A DNA stretch of 64,000 bases from Fredinandcohnia onubensis (lineage in GTDB: Bacteria; Bacillota; Bacilli; Bacillales; Bacillaceae_L): positions 122,902 to 186,901 of the forward strand of contig NZ_NSEA01000008.1 in assembly GCF_002734285.1 (NCBI RefSeq), written 5' to 3'. The notes beneath the pieces are model-generated. The model was given only the letters and a program-made list of their open reading frames with translations, did not search any database and was not told the origin of the DNA. Positions 51,801 through 59,584 of this stretch are shown here, one piece after another. The position numbers were made by a program, and so were the translations under genes. Position 1 is the first letter of the stretch; every line of letters starts with the position of its first letter.

Positions 51801-53253
51801 CATCAATACGAACATCATCTTCATTATAGAAACGAATATCAATACTTGCTGTACCACCATCTTTGAGATACAACTTGCTGGAACCTGTGTACGTATCTCC
51901 GGGAGTAACAGAAACATAATCACTAATTAATGCGACTGACCCGTTTCTTACTTGGTCATAGATCTTCAGACTATAATCACCTGAAGCACTGATTTCGTTA
52001 TTCAATTCATAATAATAATCTGACCCAACATTAAATAATGATTCCCAATACTGAATCTTCCCATTGTACAAAGGCTTCTCAAAATCCGAATTTCGCACAT
52101 CTGTTCCGATTGGTTCTAATACTTTTTCTCCCTCAATCGCTACATCATCAAAGTACGCCTTTGCAATCGCATAGCTTGTTGTATAAACGACTACTTTTGC
52201 ATATTTCGCATTACTTGGTGCAGTAGCTGATGGTGTAGAGACCTTTGTCCATTGCTCGATTGGAAAGCCTTTTGAGGTTTCACTATGTGTTACATATTCG
52301 GTAGTTTGAATCTTACTATTCTTTTCATCGTAAAACTCTAAACGAATGCTAGCTGTACTATCAGCTTTCATGAACAACATAGCGGTGCCGGTATATAAAT
52401 CCCCTGGTTTAACTTCAACTGAGTCACTTAATAAACCAACTGATTTATCTCTGTACTCATCTGAAAGATAAAGGCTGTAATCTCCGGTTGCATGTTGTTC
52501 ATTTGTTACAGCAAAATTATGTCCATCCCCAGAGTTGAACATAGATGTCCAGCCCGGGATTGTGCCGTCGACCACAGGCTCTTCAAAGCTACCATTCTTT
52601 AATGGGTCTGGGGTATGTGGTTTATCACCGTCTCCTTGATTCGGTGTATTCACCACCCTTATGTCATCATAATAAGCTTGAGCGATTGCATAGCTTGTAG
52701 TAAAAACTACAACTCTAGCAAATTTCGCTCCTTCAGGTGCAACAGCAGTAGGCGTTACAACCTTTGACCACTCCTCTACCGGAAATCCCTTAGAGGTTTC
52801 AGTATGTGTTACATACTCTTCTGTTTTAATTTGATTATTATTTTCATCATAAAATTGAATCCGGAAGCTTGCTGTACTATCAGCCTTTAAATACAACATA
52901 GTTGTTCCTGTATACGAATCACCAGGTTTAACTGCAATCGGATCACTTAGCAGCACTACCGATTGTCCCCTAATACTATCCGTTAGATAAAGACTATTCT
53001 CTCCTGCTGCACTTTGATCTCTTGATACTTCAAACGTAAATCCGTCCCCTGTCTGAAACAAAGATGTCCAGCCCGTGATTTTGCCATCGGCTACAGGCTC
53101 TTCAAAACTACCATTCTTTACTGATATCGTACTTGATGTAGAAGCAGCACTTACTGTTTTTAAAAATAGTGGTTTTCCTTGAAATAAACTTGTAAGCGTT
53201 AACAAAACACAGAGCATTAACAATGTTACCTTCCTTTTCCTCGCCAAAAACAT
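48886..53253 (-). CDS. Large secreted multidomain beta-propeller protein with three carbohydrate-binding-like modules
   Basis: 1455 residues, ATG 53253. Signal peptide about 1-36 (ends TVSAAS). Three related jelly-roll modules of about 165 residues (starting NGSFEEP at about 46 and 218, NSDFEKP at about 393). A cohesin-like module (about 555-690, ISAPTQIAEGETFTVTLDASKV) comes next, then a long beta-propeller (about 700-1310), then a second cohesin-like module (about 1320-1440). Propeller hallmark PDYGELGGALMVYDP then RNIVENQSIISLA (about 1140). No sortase motif. Probably binds or cuts a polysaccharide outside the cell; family unassigned. Confidence 0.85.
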   Translation of the reverse strand: MFLARKRKVTLLMLCVLLTLTSLFQGKPLFLKTVSAASTSSTISVKNGSFEEPVADGKITGWTSLFQTGDGFTFEVSRDQSAAGENSLYLTDSIRGQSVVLLSDPIAVKPGDSYTGTTMLYLKADSTASFRIQFYDENNNQIKTEEYVTHTETSKGFPVEEWSKVVTPTAVAPEGAKFARVVVFTTSYAIAQAYYDDIRVVNTPNQGDGDKPHTPDPLKNGSFEEPVVDGTIPGWTSMFNSGDGHNFAVTNEQHATGDYSLYLSDEYRDKSVGLLSDSVEVKPGDLYTGTAMLFMKADSTASIRLEFYDEKNSKIQTTEYVTHSETSKGFPIEQWTKVSTPSATAPSNAKYAKVVVYTTSYAIAKAYFDDVAIEGEKVLEPIGTDVRNSDFEKPLYNGKIQYWESLFNVGSDYYYELNNEISASGDYSLKIYDQVRNGSVALISDYVSVTPGDTYTGSSKLYLKDGGTASIDIRFYNEDDVRIDVGATEMHYASGKDVPVEEWSDIYTREVVAPADAAYARMVLYSTSYQIAEAYYDDVTILHEADQSPANLSISAPTQIAEGETFTVTLDASKVKELHHIEGYVYYDRENLQFLSYEPLGDFATESASVIVEESNGRLSVMASTKPEQPVKSNSSIVQLQFKAGSESGQAWTVLSKETVMNNEFQLERDQTSLITIGEIHEKLGNLSFSQPENLQPPIADTIGLFDGRTGVEDGVNVMYTTVKGIPPIFHVINIDEHKLIRSLPMEGAGDVWSHTVVPNGDVYVAAGGQLWVYSPVTKDIKKVYTHSTENVFWALEHDEEGNVYIATGPLGKIIKYDPSTQTAHDYGRLMGHISQEYVRSIDYSNGYVYGGTSLGEIYKLDVKSGEKVEIASPLNEVGYVYDLDIVDDRLLIARFETSQTRYVYNLETQKWEDVKIENSNSGLHLPKTSLDGKIYMPVNGKIASFDVNTFELIEIVDFGTGFRGVDWVESPDPELPGVSLVTMNFAGSYIFFNPATGKIKTISNFLPPSPSITHVFKKGANGKVYITGMQASKAAEYDVFTKELKLFPMGQAGAVIPFQDKVYFGVYPGGAFEEYIPASGDNPRKLFNIGEAQDRPISGIDVEGKIYLGSIPDYGELGGALMVYDPAGQNPNESYKVHRNIVENQSIISLAHKDGKIYGSTSINGGLSSETTATEAKIFVWDIKNEKKLKEISLDIPGLYSPPAIGGLSIGPDGLLWGAVNGIVFALDPESLALIKYKNLFPSDSSWGQWGAYNVEWHQDILYMQLGRRLVAIDPITLDFHYFEDSEAFTMGEDGHLYYSPRSNRTLMYKVSITDKTHPGQLHLNGPLSVKQGDMFEVALYANQVNNLDKTIAELGYNAKDLKFIQAKGVGPFSEKGTEFEVEKESGKVKISAKLPTGKSLEEDGKIAVLRFKANKNIETTSISILEKSKVSSLNNTDFLTIGESQTITVRVLP

Positions 53254-53304
53254 AACCCCTCTCCCTTTTTAAATAAAAAATGTTAATATCTATAAATCTA
53301 CTTC

Positions 53305-53353
53305 ATTGTATTGATTTCATTAAAGTGGGACAAGTCTGAAAATAGTCTTTAAG
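53305..53353 (-). promoter_or_regulatory. Promoter and operator 6 upstream of the 1455-residue gene
   Basis: In minus orientation TTAAAGAC-TATTTTC-AGACTTGTC (53352-53329) fully matches the consensus. TTGTCC (53333-53328), 17 bases, then TACAAT (53310-53305) form the promoter; start near 53298. The rest of the 401-base gap to 53654 shows only a degenerate half-site (TTAAAGAC at 53438) and AT-rich sequence. Confidence 0.75.
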
Positions 53354-53654
53354 TGTGAATATACTTAAATCCGTCTTTGGTATGATAACCCAATTCAACA
53401 ACCCTCCTACTATAGACCTAAAATCTTTATCGTCATATTAAAGACTAAATTCTTTCATTATTCTTTTAATGTAGTCAGAAAATTTCTAATAGTTTATCAC
53501 CCTCTTTTGCACAAAGGGAGTAATGGAGTGAAAGAATGGAGGTGTATTTCAGAATTATATTTTGTGCGGTTCCATTAAGGGTGAGCGGAATAATTGCGGA
53601 TTTATTTCAAATTCGTGCCTCCCTCTCCTATCAAAACACGAAAGGATGAAAGCG

Positions 53655-55637
53655 ATGAAAACAAAATTAATCATGTGTTCTTTGATCACAGTTTTAGTCT
53701 TCTCGTTATTTTCGAGTGTAATTGGTAACAATCAAACATTTGCTGAAGAGAGCAATATTCGTGAGATTGGGACTGTTCTTAATTCTGTTTCTGTTCCCGC
53801 AGCTGATTATGGTAAAGGTCCAAATGGTGAAGATTGGGTATACGCGGTCGCAAACGGCTCCCCTGCTGTATTTAATGTTCTAGATGCAAAAACGGGAGAG
53901 CGTGTTGCGAGTTTTCCACTTGATGGAGCTAGTGGTGCGTGGGGTATCACAGTGGACCCTATAGGTAATGTCTATATTGGAACGAACTCTAGTGCTTCTT
54001 TGTTTAAATATGTTCCAGGTGCAGACCATGTAGAAAACCTAGGTAATCCAATCCCAGGTGAATCATTTTTATGGCGTCTAAAATCAGATGAAGACGGTCG
54101 CATATATGGAGGTACCTTTCCAAGTGGAAAAGTATTTCAATATGATCCTGAAACTAAAGAGTTTCGTGATTACGGTCAAGTAAAGGAAGGACAGCAATAT
54201 GCCAGAGGTCTTGATATTTATAAAGACAAAATTTATGTAGGACTTGGAACTCAAGGAGCAAATCTTATCGAAGTTGATATACATACAGGTGAAAAAGTAG
54301 AAATTCCACTACCAGAAAAGTATTCAGAAAGAACCTATGTATATGATATTGATGTAATTGGGAATAAAATGTTTGCAAGGGCAACTGGTTCTAGTAATAC
54401 AATACTCGTTTTTGATTTAAAAACCATGAAAATCGTTGATGAAATTGATGGTGCCAATGGACTTGATGTTTCTGAACCGGGTCCAGGGAATTTGGTTTAT
54501 TTTATCAAAAACGAACAACTATACTCTTATGATTTAAACTCTTTGAAACTAACACCTACTGGATTCGACAATCTATTTTCTGCAAGAGATTTCGGTTGGG
54601 CGAAATTTGAAACCAGTGAATTCCCTGGAAAGACATTAGTGTCAATTGCTTGGGATGGAAAGATTCGTCACTATAATCCAATCACCGGGAATCATCGTAT
54701 TTTACAAGGACAATTGAGTGGTCAACCTGTTAGTATCCAATCCCTAACGCAAGGACCAAACGGTAATATTTTTGTTGGTGGCTATTTATCTGGTGGGCTT
54801 GCCCAATACGATTATAAAACCGGTCAAGTTACTGAAAATAAAGGACTTGGGCAAATCGAAGGAATGATTGCCCATCAAAATCGTCTATATATGGGAATTT
54901 ATCCAGGTGGATTCTTATATTCGTATGATCCAACTGAAAACTATGAAATGGGTATAAATCCAGTTGAACATTTCGGCTTGAAATCTGAAGGTCAGGATCG
55001 TCCCTTTGCGTTAGCATCAGCTGGTGATTTATTAGCCATCGGAACGGTTCCGGATTATGGACTACTTGGTGGTGCTCTAACGATATTTAATCCAGCAACA
55101 AATGATTATACTCTTCACCGGAATATCGTAGAAAATCAAAGTGTCATTTCATTGGCTTATCAGGATGGACTTCTCTATGGCGGCACTTCTGTTTGGGGTG
55201 GTCTAGGGATTGCTCCAACTGAGGAAGAAGCGAAATTGTTTGTCTATAATGTGCAAACAGGTGAAAAACAATTTGAAACCATTCCCGTTCCTGGTGAGAA
55301 AGCCATTTCCGCTCTAACTTTTGATAATGACGGAAACCTATGGGGGCTTACATCAGGCATCTTATTTAAATACGACACGACAACTAATCAGGTCGTTGAA
55401 ACGAAGGAATTGTATCAAGTGGATTGGAATTCTATTGGCCATTTATGGCGAGAAGGATTTCTACAATTTGCTGATGATGGCTATTTATATGGTCAAGCTC
55501 GCGGAGATATCTTTAGAATCAATCCTAATACATTGGATCATGAAGTCTTAGCAGAAGATACAAAACTTTTTGCAATGGATCCAGATGGAAATATATATTT
55601 TGCTCGAGGAACTAAGCTATATCAATACGAAAAATAG
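53655..55637 (+). CDS. Secreted beta-propeller protein, minimal paralogue
   Basis: 660 residues from ATG 53655 (AAAGG, 9-base gap); longer frames to 53562 would place a poor start before the signal peptide. Signal peptide about 1-30 (MKTKLIMCSLITVLVFSLFSSVIG...FAEES). The rest is the propeller alone, with repeated strands such as GKIYVGLGTQGANL, the signature GTVPDYGLLGGALTIFNP and RNIVENQSVISLAYQDG (about 488), and [19 protein letters not shown]. It defines the core shared by the four paralogues. Secreted, no anchor. Enzymatic or binding role unknown. Confidence 0.83.
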   Translation: MKTKLIMCSLITVLVFSLFSSVIGNNQTFAEESNIREIGTVLNSVSVPAADYGKGPNGEDWVYAVANGSPAVFNVLDAKTGERVASFPLDGASGAWGITVDPIGNVYIGTNSSASLFKYVPGADHVENLGNPIPGESFLWRLKSDEDGRIYGGTFPSGKVFQYDPETKEFRDYGQVKEGQQYARGLDIYKDKIYVGLGTQGANLIEVDIHTGEKVEIPLPEKYSERTYVYDIDVIGNKMFARATGSSNTILVFDLKTMKIVDEIDGANGLDVSEPGPGNLVYFIKNEQLYSYDLNSLKLTPTGFDNLFSARDFGWAKFETSEFPGKTLVSIAWDGKIRHYNPITGNHRILQGQLSGQPVSIQSLTQGPNGNIFVGGYLSGGLAQYDYKTGQVTENKGLGQIEGMIAHQNRLYMGIYPGGFLYSYDPTENYEMGINPVEHFGLKSEGQDRPFALASAGDLLAIGTVPDYGLLGGALTIFNPATNDYTLHRNIVENQSVISLAYQDGLLYGGTSVWGGLGIAPTEEEAKLFVYNVQTGEKQFETIPVPGEKAISALTFDNDGNLWGLTSGILFKYDTTTNQVVETKELYQVDWNSIGHLWREGFLQFADDGYLYGQARGDIFRINPNTLDHEVLAEDTKLFAMDPDGNIYFARGTKLYQYEK

Positions 55638-55690
55638 ATTAGTAGGCATAGCATTTATACTGCTATCTTTCCTATTACGATTGATTTAAA

Positions 55691-55721
55691 AAACTGACAG
55701 GCAATTTCGTTTTGCCTGTCA
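55691..55721. terminator. Perfect hairpin between two propeller genes
   Basis: ACTGACAGGCAA pairs perfectly with TTGCCTGTCAGT. The T-run (TTTTTTAAA) is on the minus strand, although both flanking genes are on the plus strand. It may be a terminator for antisense transcription or an mRNA-stability hairpin. Confidence 0.6.
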
Positions 55722-55752
55722 GTAATAATTACGAATTCAGGAGGAACATGCA

Positions 55753-58700
55753 TTGAAAGATAAATTGAAACTATTTTCTATTGTACTATTAGCTACAATT
55801 CTCGTTTTCTCCACTCTTCCCTATTTTAAGCAATCAAATGTATTCGCTGCAGATGATCAATGGAAAGAATTAAACGTCGAGAATGGTGATTTTGAGGCAA
55901 AAACTTTATCCGATACTGAACTGCCATCTTGGGTGTATTGGACCGGTGGTTATAAGACGGGAATGAGTATTTCAGATGAAGTTGTAAAAACCGGAAGTCA
56001 GAGTCTTGCTGTCAATAATAACGGGGTTGTTGGCTTGTTCAGTCAAGGTATTGATATAAAAGCAGGTAATCAATATAAATTAAATGCTCACGTATATGTC
56101 GAAGATTTAACTGGGAAACCAGGAATTTGGCTTCGCTGGATAGATGAAAATGGCACAATTATCGAAAACTCTGCAAAGTATTTCGATATACAAGAACTTA
56201 ATAAGTGGCAAACTGTGGAGATTGAGGCAACTGCCCCAGCGGGTGCTACAGAAGTAAAAATATTTATCTACCAAGCAACCACATCCACTATGAAAGGTTA
56301 CTATGATGATGTTAAATTATTTGAAAAAGAATCGAATATTTTAGACTTCCCTATTGAATTCGGAAAGCCTATTAACCATGGGCCAGCTGCATTAGCAGCC
56401 AAATCTCAAGGGGTAGCAATTGGAGATGGTGAACTCTACTATGCAACAAATGGTTCACCGGCAACATTTTATGCTGCAGATGCTGAAACAGGAGAAAAAA
56501 TATTTTCTGAAGCCTTGCCTGGAAGTGATGTTGTGTGGGCAATGGTCGTAGGCCCGGATGGAAATGTCTACTTTGCAGGTACCTATAATGGTATTTTATA
56601 CAGATATGTCGTGAAGGAAAAACGTTTAGAACAGCTTGGGAAAAATCCATCAGATAATTGGGTTTGGCAACTAGAGGCTTCACACGATGGAAAAATCTAT
56701 GGGGCAACCTATCCAAATGCAAAAGTGTTCGAATACGATATTGAATCTGCTCAATTTAAAGATTTGGGCACCTTTTACGAGGGTCAGCAATATGCACGCG
56801 GACTTGGCATTACGGAAGAAAATCTATATGTCGGAACGGGTACAACAGCTTATTTAATGAAAATGGACCTTGCATCCGGTGAAAGAAGTGAAATTAAATT
56901 ACCAATTACAGGTGTATCCACATCCATTTCGAATATTTGGGAATATGGAAATAACATTTTTGTTGCCTATGGAACTTCACTGGTGACAATTGACAAAACA
57001 ACAGGTGAAGAAAAAAATACAATGGATTGGCAAGATGAGCATACCTTTGACGGGCTTATCTCATCACCTTCCCCATATGATGAAAATATTCTTTATTACA
57101 TTAATAAAAATACACAGCAGTTATGGACCTATGATATGACAACACATAAAACAGCAAAAGTAGAACCGACGGTACAACTTCCTGCTACTCCTGCCAAAGC
57201 GATGCGTTGGATTAAGGATAGAAGTGGTAAAGATGTATTAGCTATTTTACATCATCAAATCGAATATTCCATCTATGACCCTTCTACAAATACTGTAAAA
57301 GTCAGTTATCCTGAAGTCGACATGCAAGGTCTTTTAATGCAAAGTTTAGAAATTGATGAAGACCAAAAAATCTATATGGGTGGTTATCAAGGTTCTTTTG
57401 GTGTCTTTGATACATCAATTGATCAATACATCCTACAAGAACGTGATCCTCACCAAATTGAAGGAATAGGATTTTTAAACGGCGACGTCTATTTAGGAAC
57501 ATATGGTGGCGCTAAAATATATAAATATGATCCAAACCAACCATTTACCTTCTCGGGTGGTAAAGCCGGTGAAAATCCTGAGTTGGTACAAGACATCGAC
57601 GATGATCAAAGCAGACCTTTCACTTTTACATCAGGAGATAACAAACTCTTTGTTGGAACCATTTCTGATTACGGTAGATTAGGTGGTGCCCTTACCATCT
57701 ATGATGCTAAAACGAATAAATGGAATACAATCCGAAATATCATTAAAAATCAAAGTATCATTGGGTTAGCCTATCATGATGGAAAAGTCTTTGGAGGTTC
57801 TACGATTTCTGGAGGCCTAGGTATTGACCCAACTGAACCAAAAGCGAAAATGTTTGAATATGATGTGGCAACAGGTAATCATGAAGCATTCGACCTTCAA
57901 GTAGATGGTTTAGAAAAGCCAGAAATGATTGGTGAATTGTCAGCTGGTCCCGATGGTAACATCTGGGGTGTAGCATGGGGATTAGATAAAGGTGGTTCCT
58001 TTAACACTGTGATTTTTGCCATGAATCCTGATAATCGAGAAATCGTAAAAAGTACTCAACTATACAAAGGAGTTAATCGTGGAAGTCAATGGCGACCTTT
58101 CTTCATTCGTTGGGATAATCTGGGATATTTATACACAACAGCTGGTCGTACATTAACGGTTATTGATCCAGAGACAATGAAGAGCAAGCAATTGGTTACA
58201 GGTAATGTCAATTTGATGGATGTAGATAAGGAAGGAAATATTTACTATTCAGCAGATCATAACTTATATCAGCTTCCTGTTCCCCTTGAAAGTGGATCAT
58301 TAACAGTCGACAGTGAGACACTGTTACAAGGTTCCGAACAAGAAATTGATTTAACTGTTACACTTGCTAACGGAAATAAAATCGATTTAGCAGGAGCTCA
58401 GATAGATTGGATTAATTCAAATACAGATGCAGTTAGCCTTGAGGATGGAAAAATTCGTGGGAAAAATGCCGGAACTACAGAGATATACGCTACAGTTTCA
58501 TACAACGGCGAACAAGTTAAAACGAATACAGTGGTCGTTACAGTAGAAGTTACAACCGAAACGTTAGCAGAGCAAATCAATGAGCTTGAAAAAGTAGAAA
58601 GCATTCCACATTCAGTGGCTCAACAATTAACTAACCGATTAGCCCAAGCAAAACAGCACTACGATAAAGGTAAGAAAGAACAAGCAGTAAAGCATCTTGA

Positions 58701-58800
58701 GGATTTCCGTAAACACCTTGACAATAGCAATATCGATCGCGCGCTCAAAATCACATTACTCAATAATGTTACGGCTATTGAAGAAGCATTTAGAAAATAA
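55753..58800 (+). CDS. Secreted beta-propeller protein with CBM-like, Ig-like and helical C-terminal modules
   Basis: 1015 residues, TTG start at 55753 with AGGAGG 8 bases upstream (the ATG at 55748 stops at once). Signal peptide about 1-32 (ends NVFAADD). Jelly-roll module about 35-195 (NGDFEAKTLSDTELPSWVYW). Propeller about 200-850 with GTISDYGRLGGALTIYD and RNIIKNQSIIGLAYHDG (about 661). Big_2-like Ig module about 860-935 (GKIRGKNAGTTEIYATV). Helical FIVAR-like end about 940-1015. Probably wall-associated. Follows the minimal paralogue by 115 bases. Confidence 0.83.
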   Translation: MKDKLKLFSIVLLATILVFSTLPYFKQSNVFAADDQWKELNVENGDFEAKTLSDTELPSWVYWTGGYKTGMSISDEVVKTGSQSLAVNNNGVVGLFSQGIDIKAGNQYKLNAHVYVEDLTGKPGIWLRWIDENGTIIENSAKYFDIQELNKWQTVEIEATAPAGATEVKIFIYQATTSTMKGYYDDVKLFEKESNILDFPIEFGKPINHGPAALAAKSQGVAIGDGELYYATNGSPATFYAADAETGEKIFSEALPGSDVVWAMVVGPDGNVYFAGTYNGILYRYVVKEKRLEQLGKNPSDNWVWQLEASHDGKIYGATYPNAKVFEYDIESAQFKDLGTFYEGQQYARGLGITEENLYVGTGTTAYLMKMDLASGERSEIKLPITGVSTSISNIWEYGNNIFVAYGTSLVTIDKTTGEEKNTMDWQDEHTFDGLISSPSPYDENILYYINKNTQQLWTYDMTTHKTAKVEPTVQLPATPAKAMRWIKDRSGKDVLAILHHQIEYSIYDPSTNTVKVSYPEVDMQGLLMQSLEIDEDQKIYMGGYQGSFGVFDTSIDQYILQERDPHQIEGIGFLNGDVYLGTYGGAKIYKYDPNQPFTFSGGKAGENPELVQDIDDDQSRPFTFTSGDNKLFVGTISDYGRLGGALTIYDAKTNKWNTIRNIIKNQSIIGLAYHDGKVFGGSTISGGLGIDPTEPKAKMFEYDVATGNHEAFDLQVDGLEKPEMIGELSAGPDGNIWGVAWGLDKGGSFNTVIFAMNPDNREIVKSTQLYKGVNRGSQWRPFFIRWDNLGYLYTTAGRTLTVIDPETMKSKQLVTGNVNLMDVDKEGNIYYSADHNLYQLPVPLESGSLTVDSETLLQGSEQEIDLTVTLANGNKIDLAGAQIDWINSNTDAVSLEDGKIRGKNAGTTEIYATVSYNGEQVKTNTVVVTVEVTTETLAEQINELEKVESIPHSVAQQLTNRLAQAKQHYDKGKKEQAVKHLEDFRKHLDNSNIDRALKITLLNNVTAIEEAFRK

Positions 58801-58834
58801 TCAATGAAATAAAAAGGTCCTCTCCCAATTAAAT

Positions 58835-58891
58835 TGCACCCTTAATCGAACGACGACAATTGATATTGTCAAGTTTGCGATTAAGGGTGCA
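58835..58891. repeat. Nested palindrome (57 bp)
   Basis: Outer arms TGCACCCTTAATCG and CGATTAAGGGTGCA are perfect 14-bp inverted repeats. Inside lies a second palindrome GACAAT-TGAT-ATTGTC. It stands 35 bases after the stop of the 1015-residue gene and is followed by only moderately T-rich sequence, so it may be a terminator or a small mobile-element remnant. Confidence 0.7.
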
Positions 58892-59036
58892 TTACTTTAT
58901 ATTTTGTGACCATTTTAATAAATACGTTGTTATAGTAACGAATACAGTGATGCTGTTACTCGATTAAAAAGATACTAGTTCTTTCGCTAACTACAATGTT
59001 TCTCCACAAAAACGAAACTACATCTGCTAACGAGTT

Positions 59037-59440
59037 AGCTTTATTGGTATCACTTTTTCCTTTTCTTGGATTATGCGCATGGTTCTATACTCTTATTTAT
59101 TAAAAAAGCATACGCATTTCTTTTTTACGTATGCTTTTATTGTTTTATTACATAAAAACAATACACAAATGGATAATTATTGAATTTTTTAGCCTTTTTA
59201 GTATCGCTTCTACCTTTTTTTGGTACTTGCGAATGGTTCAATACTCTAAGTCTATAAAAAAACATACGCATTTCTTATTTGCGTATGCCTTTTTCGTTTT
59301 CTCACCTAAAAACAATACACAAATGGATAATTATTACTTTTATTAACTTTTTAGTATTGCTTCTATAATTTTTCGGTATCGCGAGTGGCTTTATTCTAAA
59401 AAAACTATTAAAAAGCATAAATATTTCTTTTTGCTTGTAA
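59037..59440. repeat. Three tandem copies of a ~154-bp AT-rich unit with terminator-like hairpins
   Basis: CATACGCATTTC at 59109 and 59263 (and CATAAATATTTC at 59416), and AAAAACAATACACAAATGG at 59154 and 59308, give a 153-154-base period. Copies 1 and 2 each hold a hairpin (GCATACG/CGTATGC; CATACGC/GCGTATG) followed by T-rich sequence; copy 3 is degraded. No protein family is encoded. With the nested palindrome and next terminator this accounts for most of the 784-base gap. Confidence 0.75.
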
Positions 59441-59509
59441 AATTTATAATCGAATGTGTAATTGCGAGCTAGGACTTTAATATAGGTAGTTACATACAAG
59501 ATTAAAATC

Positions 59510-59550
59510 AAAAAGCTAGAGGGGGTTGGAACATTCCCTCAAGCTTTTTT
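59510..59550 (-). terminator. Terminator of the 1119-residue gene
   Basis: AAAAGCTAGAGGG pairs with CCCTCAAGCTTTT (one mismatch). T-runs flank both sides; on the minus strand TTTTTGATTTT follows. It lies 35 bases after the stop. Confidence 0.82.
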
Positions 59551-59584
59551 GTTAGTACGCTATATTCATAACTTAGAACTATCC

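Noticed and set aside
53436-53470. Full regulon operator for the 660-residue gene
   Set aside because: Only one half-site is intact, the spacing is 15 instead of 13, and no -35/-10 pair fits; kept only as a degenerate remnant.
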